From positions 8,147 to 42,503 of the forward strand of contig JBBBWG010029732.1 of assembly GCA_037176905.1 (NCBI GenBank): DNA of 34,357 nucleotides. The letters run 5' to 3'. Position numbers and translations under genes: made by a program. The notes beneath the pieces are model-generated. The model did no database searches, had not been told where the DNA came from, and worked only from the letters and a program-made list of their open reading frames with translations. Source of the DNA: Azolla pinnata. Its lineage: Eukaryota; Streptophyta; Polypodiopsida; Salviniales; Salviniaceae. The first letter of the stretch is position 1; each line of letters starts with the position of its first letter. Shown here piece after piece: positions 1 through 10,385 of the stretch.

Positions 1-1447
1 TGCTCGACAAGCTCAAGCAAGCCGCCATGGCGAGCCCACCTCCTCCTGCTGCTCCCGCTGCCGCTTCTGCTTCTGCTTCTGCTGATGATGGTGATGGTGA
101 TGGTGATGGTGATGGAGCTTCTGCTTCTGCTGATGATGGTGATGGTGATGGTGATGGAGCTTCTGCTTCTGCTTCGGCTTCTGCTGGTGATGGTGATGGT
201 GATGGTGATCATGGCCGCCTGCCCCTCGTCACCAAATGCTCCTCCTTGGACGCCATTACAGCTCACGTGTGGCGAGCTCGGAGCAGGGCGCTGGACATGG
301 ACGACGCCGCGGCCGCCAAGGTGCTGTTCGCCGTCGACGTGCGCAAGCGGCTGCAGCCCCCGCTTCCGCCAGGATTCGTCGGTAACCTCCGACTTAAACC
401 CTCATTAGATCCTTAACCCTAAACCCTAAACCCACCACCCAAATCCCTAATCCTTCAATAAAACCCTCAACCCAAGACTGCAAATCAACCCTAAATGGCC
501 CCTAAACCCAAATCAACCCTAAATCAACCCTAAACCCCAAACCTCTTAAGTCAACCCTAACAAACCCAAAACTCTAAGTTAACCCTAAGTCAGCCCTAAG
601 TTAACCCTAACTAAACCCAGAACTCTAACCTAAGTTAACCCTAAACTCTGAAGCAACCCAAAACCCAGAACTCTAAACAAACCCTAAGTTAACCCTACAT
701 AATCTCTGAGTTAACCCCTAGCCCTAAAACAAGACCCTAAATTATACCTAAGTAAGCCCTAAACAGACCCTCGAATCATCCCATAAACAAGCTCCAATTA
801 AGTTCACCCAAAAGTATAGCCCTAAACCCTCATCTCCGATCGATGGATCTCGGATCGAACCTGGGTATGGATCGGGGTGGATTCAGCACAATTCATCGAT
901 CGGAGGTCAGGATCGGAATCGGGGACGGGAATGAATCCGTATGAGTGAATTCTCTTGTGAATTCCGCGTGGGGGAATGATCGAATTCTCTTGTGCGGATT
1001 CCGACCGGAATGAATGGAATCCACACGAATGAATCGTTGTTCTTGCGAAATCTTCCGCGTGCAGGGAACGCGATCATGTCGGGGTACGCATGCGTTGCGG
1101 CCAAGGGGCTGAAGGAAGGCGGCCTGGGCTACGCGGTGGGCAAGATCCAGGAGGCGGCGGCCGTGCTCACCGACGACTACGTCCGCTCGGCCATCGACTT
1201 CGCGGCGGTGCACGGCGGCGGTGTGCCCAACCTCGCGGGCGGCGTCTTCGTGTCCGCGTGGTGGAAGCTCCCCTTCTTCCTCGTCGACTTCGGCTTCGGC
1301 CGCCCCGCGTACGCGGGCCCCGTCGTCAACGCCATCGTCGACTTCGTGCTCCTCCTCTCCAACGGCACCCGCCACGGCCTCAATGTCTACATCGCCCTCG
1401 AGCCCCGCCACATGGATCGATTCGAGAGGCTCTTCTATGAGCTCTAA
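1..1447 (+). CDS. BAHD-family acyltransferase, 3' part (last two exons; 5' end outside window)
   Basis: BAHD enzymes move an acyl group from acyl-CoA to an alcohol or amine, usually in the cytosol, making phenolic esters, amides or waxes. Exon A runs from the window edge to 381 in the frame of codon 3-5; exon B is 1065-1447. The junction (G at 381 plus GG at 1065) gives Gly in the conserved context PPGFVGN, and the intron 382-1064 is GT-AG. Family marks seen are LDKLKQAA at the edge, KCSSLDAITAHVWRARSRAL, LQPPLPPGFVGN, the VTD.YVRSAID-like stretch, and a DFG.G structural motif at 1286-1300 that reads DFGFG instead of the usual DFGWG. The catalytic HxxxD lies upstream and is not visible. An Ala/Ser and Asp/Gly repeat (about 55-212) interrupts a normally short loop. 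Very high GC at third codon positions. The substrate cannot be assigned; hydroxycinnamoyl- or alcohol-acyltransferase-like is the best guess. Confidence 0.9.
55..212 (+). repeat. Coding minisatellite: alternating Ser/Ala and Asp/Gly blocks in the BAHD exon
   Basis: Three blocks of GATGGT-type hexamers encode Asp-Gly runs. They are separated by GCTTCT-type hexamers encoding Ala-Ser runs. All blocks stay in frame with the enzyme, between the LKQAAM and LPLVTKCSS stretches. Composition differs sharply from the flanking GC-rich exon, as expected of replication-slippage expansion inside a surface loop. Confidence 0.9.
405..835 (+). repeat. Degenerate plant telomere-like repeat (CCCTAAA-type) in the BAHD intron
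   Basis: The intron begins with near-perfect AACCCTAAACCCTAAACCC. It continues for about 400 bp as degenerate CCCTAA/CCCTAAG/CCCTAAA units separated by short A-rich spacers. The C-rich strand of the plant telomere repeat (CCCTAAA) is on the plus strand, that is, the transcribed sense of the gene. The remainder of the intron (836-1064) is unique sequence with repeated GAATTC/TCTTGTG words. Confidence 0.8.
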
Positions 1448-1849
1448 TCTATATATGCATGCATATACACAGTTGTTGACCGGAACCAGTGTTTCTTAGC
1501 TAGATTTGAGCTCGTAAGTCATAACTAATGAAAGGATAAGCCTTTTTTTGTTTTTGGAAAAGCAAGTTGCCAATGAAGGGAGGCCTATGGTAGATAAGTG
1601 GGGCATGAGGGATGGTCTCGCCGCCGGCTTTGGATCGTGGTTTGCGTAAATGCCAACGTTCTCGCAACGCGGTATATAATCACCCCGTAATCAGTAGAAA
1701 CGGCTCGTGTGATCGCCCAACTTCTCGTGTAGCGTTTCGTGATGAGGGAATAGCGATGGTTATGTGTAATTTAAAAAGAGCGTATCAGCAAAATTATGCT
1801 AAGCGCGATATCTAATGTGGGGAGGGGGGTTCTGGGGGCCACTTATGCC

Positions 1850-1924
1850 CGATGTTGCCGGAGCTTAAACCCGATGCATTTGTGGCTCGATGTTGGCGGA
1901 GCTCAAAAACACGATGCATTTGTG
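1850..1924. repeat. Imperfect direct repeat, two units of about 38 bp
   Basis: The words CGATGTTG.CGGAGCT and GATGCATTTGTG occur twice in the same order. The first copy starts at 1850 and the second at 1888, the second with a 2-bp insertion. No coding sense is evident. Confidence 0.75.
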
Positions 1925-2275
1925 TTTTCGCATGGGCGAGAGATAGATGACCAACCTCTGAAGTGCTGCAGATGAGGGGTTTAAAAAAGGCGGACGAAGC
2001 TCGATTCTGCATGGCGACAAGACAAGCGATTTGCCTCTCAAGCGCTGATTCAGTGGAGTGCGAAAAAGGCCGAGGCTTGTACATTTGTGCTGGGGAAGAG
2101 GTGCTAGACATATTGCATTGGGTGGGCATGGAAATGCCATCATATCATCATACAGCCACGCCAGGCCAAGCAGGTACGGGCGCTATATATGGCTTATTGC
2201 GAGCCAGCGCGATGCAAGAATGGGTGAGCGGAAGGGGAGCAGATGCTGGTACGGGTGCAACATGACATTTCATGG

Positions 2276-2304
2276 TCGATCGATCGATCGATCGATCGAT
2301 CGAT
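2276..2304. repeat. Tetranucleotide microsatellite (TCGA)7
   Basis: An uninterrupted self-complementary TCGA/GATC tract of 29 bp. It can fold on itself on either strand. It lies in intergenic DNA. Confidence 0.95.
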
Positions 2305-3333
2305 GCACTACCACGGAGAGATAGAGCAGAAGCAGGCGCAGAATAGAACAGAACAGAACAGAATCGAACAGAACCAAACATAACAGAGCTGGGGCCAAGA
2401 AGAAGATGATGAGCAAGGAAGGAGCAGACGGCGAAAGTAAAGCTGAGTATATGATTCCGTAACTGACGTTTTGGTTGACAGAGGACCGTGACAAAGCTTG
2501 AAGGGACAAAAGTCCATATGTCGTCGCAAGTGTCCCTTTGGGCAAGGTGTCCAAAGCCCTTGGGTGGAAATGGACACTTGGAGATATTTATTTGCTTTGG
2601 GATGAATTGCGTGGTCAACATTTACCAAGCACACAGCACCACAACAAAGACCACAAGAAAAATAAATAAAACAGTGTACTTGTACATTATACATACATGC
2701 ATACACACACATATATATATATATATATACAAACAACAAGATCTTTGCCCTAATGTCATTAAAATAGGAATGAAAAAAGCCAAAAAAATCTCAAAAAAAA
2801 ATAAAGATTAAGGGGAGAAATACCATCATAAACCACCTAACAAATCCATTAATTGCATTTTCATGCCTAATCAAGTGTTGCAGATTCACGCCCTAAGTTT
2901 TACTGTCGCTGCAGAATCTACGATTTCATGCTGCTGCTGCTTCCCGATCGTCTCTCTCGTTCATCGGCTCTATCTATCCCTTCTTTTTACGGTCGCTTCC
3001 AATCCATCTCCTCTCGTCGTTCATCCGATTCTTAATCTTTCCTGCCACGGTTTTACTTAAGCAAACTCACGTCGATTTCCTCGCCATGCTCGATTCAACA
3101 GAAGCTCGGTATAGTTCGGGCTCGAATAAAATCTGGTCTGAATCAATTAAATCAAGGTACCGATTTGTTTGAAAACACCGGCGTTAATTTGTAATTTGCA
3201 ATTTTAATAAGCAATAGGAAAAAAATAAAAAGTCTTGCTTTTCTTTTTTTCGATTTTCTCTTTCTTTTATTTTGAAATTTCTCGTTGGTGGTAGAGGGAG
3301 GGGGCAAGCCGGGGGTCCGCCAATGAAAAGCCG

Positions 3334-3341
3334 CCACGTGG
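3334..3341 (+). promoter_or_regulatory. Perfect palindromic G-box (CCACGTGG) upstream of CHLH
   Basis: CCACGTGG lies about 245 bp before the CHLH start codon, with a CCAAT word at 3320-3324 just upstream. G-boxes bind bZIP (HY5, ABF) and bHLH (PIF) factors and are typical of light- and ABA-controlled chlorophyll-synthesis genes. No convincing TATA box was seen nearby. The role in this gene is inferred from position and family. Confidence 0.6.
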
Positions 3342-3370
3342 ACCACCCCTATCTTCTTCTTCCTCCTCTC

Positions 3371-3408
3371 TTCTTCTTCTTCTTCTTCTTCTTCTTCTTC
3401 TTCTTCTT
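3371..3408 (+). repeat. (TTC)n tract in the presumed CHLH 5' leader
   Basis: About 12 uninterrupted TTC units inside a longer pyrimidine-rich stretch (3354-3480). It lies between the G-box and the start codon. Pyrimidine-rich leaders of this kind are common around plant transcription starts. Reverse-strand frames reading Glu/Arg runs across it are not genes. Confidence 0.9.
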
Positions 3409-3585
3409 GATTCTTCCCTTCCTTCCTCTGCTTCAGATTCCTCTTCTTCTTCTTCATCCTCTTCTTCCTCTTGCATTTCTCTGATTCTCCCGAGCTCTGA
3501 CCCGCCCTGCGCTGCGCAGATTGATACAAGGGATTGAAGAAGGCCAAAGGAAAGCTTGGTCGTTGGTTCTGTTTCTTCCCGAGCT

Positions 3586-6500
3586 ATGGCGCAGCCCGTG
3601 CTGGCTCCATCGTGTCAGCTCTGTTCTGCTCCCTATCGCCAGAACACGAGGCCTATCACGAGCTCCCTCCTACCAGGTCGGGGACATCTCTCTCTGTCTC
3701 TGGTTCTCGGGGCTCCTGTGCTTCTTCTATATATCTCCATCTTTTTTGTTCTCACCAATTCTCTGTTTCGCCCATATCTCCTTTGCCGATTCCTTTCGTG
3801 CTGCGAAACCCCCCCCCCCCCCGAACGCTCCTCTATTCACCTTTCCTTTGTTTTCTCGATCTCCAGGGGCTTCTCGAGCGGTCTTCGAGGGCTTGCGCCA
3901 GACCAACAATGTGGATAGCTTAGTGGGCTCTCTGGTGAGCTTCGCAACAATCTAACAAAGAATCTGTGATGTTCTGCAACAGCGCTTCTGGGAATCCTGT
4001 TGCATCTTTTCAGCTCATAAAACCTTATTCAGAACAATTTGGCCGTCTTGTGCTTTTTGTGCTCATGAAGTGAACCTAACTTCAGCTTCCGTGTGTGCAT
4101 GAACTTGTACAGGAACGCCCTCTTCTTCTCCCCAGGTCTAGCCCCGGATGCCGAGCTCTACGACAGGTATGAATGTAGAGGCAAGGATTGGATTCGGAGT
4201 AATCCATGCTACATTTCCTCTCTTCACTTTTCTTTCTTTGCGTTCTCTTCTCACAACCTCTTGGCATTGTTGGTGGTGCCTCTCTTCCCAATGAAATAGG
4301 TCACATCAGCTGTCCTTGCTGGTGAAGAGAGCATCACCAGCCAGGGTATGTTCACACAGACCAGCCCCGATGTTCGAAGGGTGTCCCCTAAAGTGAAAAA
4401 CCCTAACGTCACACTCGTCAAGGTTGTGTATGTCGTCCTGGAAGCACAGTACCAGTCCTCACTCTCTGCTGCAGTAAATAACATCAACAGAACTAGCAAG
4501 TCGGTGAATTTCGAGCTAGTTGGCTACCTTTTAGAAGAATTGAGAGATAGTTCCAACTACGAGATGTTCAAGAAAGATATGACCGAGGCTAATATCTTCA
4601 TAGGATCGCTGATCTTTGTCGAAGAGCTCGCCCAGAAGGTGAAAGCTGTGGTTGATGTAGAAAGGGAACGGATGGATGCCGTCCTCGTCTTCCCTTCCAT
4701 GCCTGAAGTGATGAGGCTCAACAAACTAGGTACATTCGATCTCTCTCAGCTTGGGCAGTCAAAGAAGAGCTCCTTGTTCAAAGCTTTGAAGAAAAATGGC
4801 AACTTTGAAGAGAACTTGTTGAAGATCGTTCGCACTCTGCCCAAGTTGCTGAAGCTGTTGCCCCTTGACAAAGCTCAAGATGCACGAAGGTATGTGATGA
4901 GCCTTCAGTTTTGGCTGGGAGGGTCCTCGAGCAACCTGGAGAATTTCCTGAAGATGATTGCAGGAGCATATGTTCCGGCCCTAATGGAAACCGGGCTCGA
5001 CTATGATGACCCTGTTACATTCCTTGATGTAGGGATCTGGCATCCGATGGCACCTCGGATGTTCGATGATGTGGGTGAGTACTTGAATTGGTATGGCACA
5101 AGAAGAGATGCCAATGCGATGCTTAAGAGCCAAGATGCACCTATCATCGGGCTCGTCTGTCAGAGAAGCCACATTGTCACAGGCGATGACAGCCACTATG
5201 TCGCAGTTGTGATGGAGTTGGAATCTAGAGGTGCAAAAGTGATTCCGATCTTCTCGGGAGGTCTCGACTTCTCTGGACCCGTCCAGAGGTTCTTCTGTGA
5301 TCCTGGGACTAAGAAGCCCTTGGTTCATTCGGTAGTTTCTCTGACCGGATTCGCTCTTGTTGGCGGTCCAGCCAGTCAAGATCATCCTCGGGCGATTGAG
5401 GCTCTCCGCAACATCGGCGTTCCTTATCTTGTTGCTCTCCCTCTTGTGTTCCAGTCCACGGACGACTGGCTAGGTAGCAGTCTTGGTTTGCATCCTGTAC
5501 AAGTGGCCTTGCAAGTTGCTCTTCCTGAGCTCGATGGAGGACTTGAGCCTATTATATTTGCTGGTCGTGATGGTCGAACAGGTTTGTTGACAGCTTTTAT
5601 TTCCTTTCCGAATCCGGTACCATAATGCATGACTGTAGGCGATTATTTTCCGTTGTTTGCTGGATGAGTGACTTGACTTCTGGTGCTATGCAGGAAAATC
5701 GCACGCATTACATAAGCGTGTGGAACAGCTATGCACCCGAGCCATCAGGTGGGCTCAGCTCAAGAGAAAAACCAAGGTATATCTACGTGCTGATATTGTA
5801 AACTGATCGTGCGGATCACATAAAACTTAGGAAAAAGATTAACTCAGAGGGACCTCGTAGCCGTATGTATACTGGCATTTGGCTCACTCTATACAATTTC
5901 TGTGGGCCATGACAAAATTGTAGAAATCTAAACCAGATTATAGCAAACATGTGGCTACTGTTATCAGGTTGATAACCGTGATATTCTAAAATAATTGACT
6001 ACAGTATAGATGCGCCTTTTCACTCTGTACTACTGATCTTGTATTGTGGTCTGCATGTATCTTGACAAAAGTTTAAGATATCCACTAAATTTCTACAGAT
6101 CCTGCATAAGAACTAGATCTTTACTATAACTGTATTAGTTGGCGAATTCACCATGGACATTCTAACTTTCATTTGATTCCTTATTCTTCCTAGGCTGAGA
6201 AAAAGCTTGCTATCACGGTCTTCAGCTTCCCTCCGGACAAAGGAAACGTGGGAACCGCTGCCTACCTTGATGTGTTTGCTTCTATATTCAGTGTTCTCAA
6301 GGGGCTGAAGAAAGATGGATACAACGTTGAGGGCTTACCTGATACAGCACAAGGTCTGATTGAGGAGATCATCCATGACAAAGAAGCAAAGTTTAACAGC
6401 CCAGACTTGAACATTGCCTACAAAATGCCAGTTCGGGAATACGAGAGGCTTACGCCTTACGCAAAATTACTCGAGGAGAATTGGGGGAAACCACCTGGCA

Positions 6501-9322
6501 ATCTTAACTCCGATGGGCAAAATCTTCTCATTTATGGTAAGCAATTCGGTAATATTTTCATCGGCGTACAACCCACCTTTGGCTACGAAGGTGATCCGAT
6601 GAGGTTGCTCTTTGCGAAATCTGCTAGTCCTCACCATGGATTTGCAGCCTACTACACCTACTTAGAGAATATATTCGGAGCTGATGCACTTCTCCATTTT
6701 GGGACTCATGGCTCCTTGGAGTTCATGCCCGGAAAGCAAGTCGGGATGAGTGATGTTTGCTACCCAGATAGCTTGATCGGAAACATTCCGAACATCTATT
6801 ATTATGCTGCCAATAATCCATCGGAAGCTACCATTGCAAAGCGTCGGAGCTATGCTAATACTATTAGCTACCTTACCCCTCCAGCTGAGAATGCTGGTTT
6901 ATACAAAGGGTTGAAGCAGCTCAGTGAACTGATATCCTCCTATCAGTCCTTGAAAGATTCAGGTAGAGGTGAACAGATAGTCAGTAGTATTATTAGCACG
7001 GCTAAACAATGCAATCTTGACAAAGATGTGGAACTTCCTGAGGAAGGAGCAGAGCTGACGGCTGATGAAAGGGATGGTATAGTTGGGAAAGTTTATGGAA
7101 AAATCATGGAAATCGAGTCTAGGCTGTTACCATGCGGTCTGCACATTATTGGCGAGCCACCTACTGCAATGGAAGCTATAGCAACTCTTGTTAACATAGC
7201 TGCACTGGATAGAGCAGATGATGGTATCTTTGGCCTACCAACGATTCTGGCCGAGTCCATAGATAGAGATATCGAGGAGATTTATAGGAATAACAACAAT
7301 GGAGTTCTTGAAGATGTCGAGATTGCAAAAGAGATCACAGATGTGTGCCGGGCAGCGATCACTGCATTCGTAGAGGAGACGGTTAACAAAAAGGGTCAGG
7401 TAGTTAATGTCATGGACAAGCTTGGGTCTCTCTTTGCCGTTCCCAAGAAGGCTCCATGGGTTTCTGTGGTTCAAAAGACCAGATTCAAGGATGCCAGTAG
7501 GGAGAAGATGAGAACACTTTTCGAGTTCTTGGGTGAGTGCTTAAAGCAGGTGGTGGCCAATTATGAAGTATCAAGCTTGGAAGATGCATTAGAAGGGAAG
7601 TATGTAGAACCTGGACCTGGTGGAGATCCCATCCGGAACCCCAAAGTTTTACCTACCGGAAAGAACATTCACGCCCTTGATCCGCAGTCTATACCCACTG
7701 TTGCCGCAATGCAGTGTGCAAAGACAGTGGTAGATAGATTGTTAGAGAGGCAAAAACTAGAGAACGAAGGCAAGTTCCCAGAGACCATTGCACTTGTTTT
7801 GTGGGGAACCGACAACATAAAGACTTATGGTGAATCGCTCGCCCAAGTGCTGTGGATGCTAGGCGTGGAACCGAAGCCAGATGCTCTTGGACGTGTTAAC
7901 AAGGTGGAGCCAGTGTCCCTTGAAGAATTGGGTCGGCCTCGAATAGATGTGGTTGTGAACTGCTCTGGAGTCTTTAGAGATCTCTTCATCAATCAGGTAT
8001 GGGTCCTCAACGAGAAAATCTGGGAATCTAATTGTAATGTCTGCCAAACTGATTCTAACTTAAAAAAAGAAGAAGCAAGATACAACTTTGTATTAACAAA
8101 CAGAAAAGATACAAAGAAGTTTTCAATCACAGTTTGCAAATGCCTCCAAAGATTAAACCCAGCTTTGGAAAAATATAGATTCAACCAACCATCTTTTGTC
8201 AAGGCAGTCCGTTCTAATCTGAGGACAATGCGTGTGTTCCCCCAGAGGAACACACATCTTGGTTGCATCCACGAAAATGTCCAACATGAAAATGCTTGTT
8301 TGTGGGTTTAGTGCTGATGCTTAGGTTATGGTTTATGTTCTGTCTTGCTCATGTTCATTTTATTGTGCTGATGCTTAGGTTATGGTTTATGTTCTGTCTT
8401 GCTCATGTTCATTTTATTGTTTGTAGATCTTAGCAGTTTATGTATGTTCATTCTTGTTTTGCAGATGAATCTGCTCGACAGAGCCGTAAAGATGGTTGCA
8501 GAGCTAGACGAGCCCAGTGAGATGAACTTTGTAAGGAAACATGCATTGGAGCAAGCAGAGAAGGCCGGCATTCCGCTGCGAGAGGCAGCAACCCGTATCT
8601 TTTCTAATGCATCAGGTTCATATTCTGCAAACATAAGCTTAGCAGTTGAGAACTCATCGTGGGAGGGTGAGCAGCAGCTCCAAGAAATGTATCTGAAGAG
8701 GAAATCGTTTGCATTCAACTCTGATGCGCCTGGGAGCGGGATGGAAGAGAAGAGGCAAGTTTTCGAGATGGCGCTAGCCACAGCAGATGCGACATTCCAG
8801 AACCTCGATTCGTCCGAGATCTCGCTAACCGATGTGAGCCACTACTTCGATTCTGATCCAACCAAGCTTGTCCAAAACTTGAGGAAAGACAAGAAGAAAG
8901 TGAGCTCGTACATTGCTGATACGACCACGGCAAATGCACAAGTGAGGAGCTTAGCCGAGACAATGCGCCTCGATGCAAGGACCAAGATGCTGAACCCGAA
9001 GTGGTATGAAGGCATGCTAAGAAGTGGGTATGAAGGTGTGAGGGAGATAGAGAAAAGACTTACTAACACAATGGGATGGAGTGCTACCTCTGGACAAGTC
9101 GACAACTGGGTGTACGAGGAAGCTAACTCTACCTTCATCGCTGATGAGGCCATGCAAAAGAGGCTACTCGACACCAACCCTAACTCGTTCCGGAAGCTCG
9201 TGCAAACATTTCTGGAAGCTAATGGCCGTGGTTACTGGGACACATCTGAAGAGAACATTGAGAAACTCCGACAACTTTATGCTGAAGTCGAAGATAGAAT
9301 TGAAGGAGTGGATAAAGCCTAA
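3586..9322 (+). CDS. CHLH: Magnesium chelatase subunit H (CHLH / GUN5 / ABAR), complete
   Basis: CHLH binds protoporphyrin IX. With the ATPase subunits CHLI and CHLD it inserts Mg2+ in the chloroplast stroma, the first committed step of chlorophyll synthesis; it also acts in plastid-to-nucleus signalling. Exons: 3586-3676, 3867-3934, 4300-5581, 5694-5776, 6194-7996, 8465-9322 (stop included), summing to 1394 aa, close to the usual ~1380. Residues 1-69 look like a Ser/Thr/Ala-rich plastid transit peptide. The mature protein starts near [11 protein letters not shown] (residue 70). Family marks: [33 protein letters not shown] text, [29 protein letters not shown] (from ~677), [29 protein letters not shown] (~1046) and NPKWYEGM near the C-terminus. 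The start was chosen because the frame 3586-3676 joins in phase to the Ser-rich exon 3867-3934. No frameshift or premature stop. Several segments (residues about 200-330) are divergent from canonical CHLH, so this may be a second paralogue. Confidence 0.96.
3809..3822 (+). repeat. Poly-C run of 14 in CHLH intron 1
   Basis: A homopolymer of 14 C residues between the donor at 3677 and the acceptor before 3867. It is G-rich on the other strand and prone to length variation or sequencing error. Confidence 0.9.
8232..8255 (+). repeat. Perfect 9-bp inverted repeat (hairpin) in CHLH intron 5
   Basis: GTGTGTTCC and GGAACACAC, separated by a 6-base loop (8241-8246), form a stable stem in the intron RNA. 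It lies 55 bp before the tandem duplication of this intron. Confidence 0.85.
8311..8418 (+). repeat. Perfect 54-bp tandem duplication at the 3' end of CHLH intron 5
   Basis: Copies 8311-8364 and 8365-8418 are identical base for base, starting GTGCTGATGCTTAGG. They end about 46 bp before the acceptor AG at 8463-8464. Perfect identity implies a recent event or an assembly artefact. Confidence 0.95.
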
Positions 9323-10385
9323 TATGGTGGATGAAATGCATTCCTCCCTCTTTGGGAATCCCCCAACATGAAGAAAACAAACAATCTACTACTTCATATT
9401 TCCTGTAATTTTTGTTATTTCATCTCTTGACATTCGTTTTGTTTCCTGCCCCCCTTGTAGATTACTACTCCCCCCTGTGTTAAATAATCACAGCCGGGCA
9501 TTTTCTCAGATCCAAACTGTTCTTTTGCAATGAACAGATTTGAGAAAGCCCAGTTTCATCTTTCCGTTCAAATGTTTGCATCAAAGTTTTAGATTCACCA
9601 TTGCTAATGCACGCTTTGATGCATAATGTATCTTTTTCTATCTTTGGATAGAGGGATCAGCTTGTATTCCTGTAGATGTGCATATACAGGCTGACAGGTA
9701 ACTACTGCTTTATGCAACTCGTATTTGTCATTCACAGCATAAAGCACACTACTCAAGCTCGTCTCCCAAACTGCCAAGTTGTGTCAATGACCGTAGTTTT
9801 TTTACCAGGAATAGGAATCTCACTATCAAGGCCACAGATGAACAACAATAAGTGGTATGCTGAATGAGCGCTTGGTAGGAGAGAGTTTCCTACATGATTA
9901 AGCCTCATCTGACTCAATATTTCACAGGAGTTCAGAATAATTCCCTTTCCCATAGCATAATACTAAAAACAAACTACTTGAAGCCACCATAGGCATGACA
10001 CTGAGATTCAAGCCAGAGTGCTTCCATGTCTGGTGAGGTATGGCAGAGGGATAGTTTGCCCAGGCGTGAATTTCTTGACCTTTGAGAACAATATCCTACC
10101 ATTTGCAATGTTCAAGAACAGATCAATACACTAATCATATTTTTTAAAAAATTTACACCCCCATCTAAACAAGTCGATAGGTTGGCTATCTTGTCTCTAA
10201 TTTCCTCTATTTATAATACATGATGACGGAATTACAAGCAGGCGTTGCCCTTATAATTATACACAGAGGAGCTCATGCATTTCCTGTGAGGCGGTGGAAT
10301 AAGACATCCACATGCTATTATTCTCTACATGTATTAGAGTTGACATTTTACAAATGAGGTTACAACCTTAAGCTTAACATTTTCC
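9323..10385. other. Intergenic region between convergent CHLH and CHUP1
   Basis: Contains the 3' UTRs of both genes, whose stop codons face each other about 1.06 kb apart. The CHLH side has T-rich and AATAAT-type words (around 9485) suitable for polyadenylation. No further gene, RNA gene or strong repeat is seen. Confidence 0.7.

Larger units (their letters stand above)
1448..3060. other. Intergenic region between the BAHD gene and the CHLH promoter
   Basis: No supported gene. It holds the BAHD 3' UTR just after 1447, an imperfect direct repeat (1850-1924), a TCGA tetranucleotide tract (2276-2304), GAACA-type repeats (about 2338-2380) and a CA/TA tract (about 2703-2729). The open frames here are short, overlap simple repeats and resemble no family I recognise. 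Confidence 0.7.

Noticed and set aside
85..408. Plus-strand frame of Met/Val and Leu runs over the BAHD repeat
   Set aside because: Produced by the hexamer repeat read in another frame; no family sense.
893..1411. Minus-strand open frame of 172 codons opposite the BAHD exon
   Set aside because: It is a GC-rich shadow of the third-position-biased BAHD exon; the plus frame carries the family motifs.
2148..2739. Overlapping minus-strand frames rich in Cys, Phe and Ser
   Set aside because: They cross the TCGA, GAACA and CA/TA simple repeats; no motif, start context or splice logic.
3152..3547. Glu/Lys/Arg-rich minus-strand frame
   Set aside because: Generated by the TTC tract of the CHLH leader.
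4093..4299. Plus-strand frame and a 23-nt AG...GT segment (about 4113-4135) as an extra CHLH exon
   Set aside because: Joining 3934 to 4300 already keeps phase and yields a sensible Ser-rich transit peptide; the segment adds nothing conserved.
7997..8464. CHLH ending at the stop at 8309-8311 as the main protein
   Set aside because: The spliced form continues in phase at 8465 with the highly conserved CHLH C-terminus; the open intron is at most a minor isoform.
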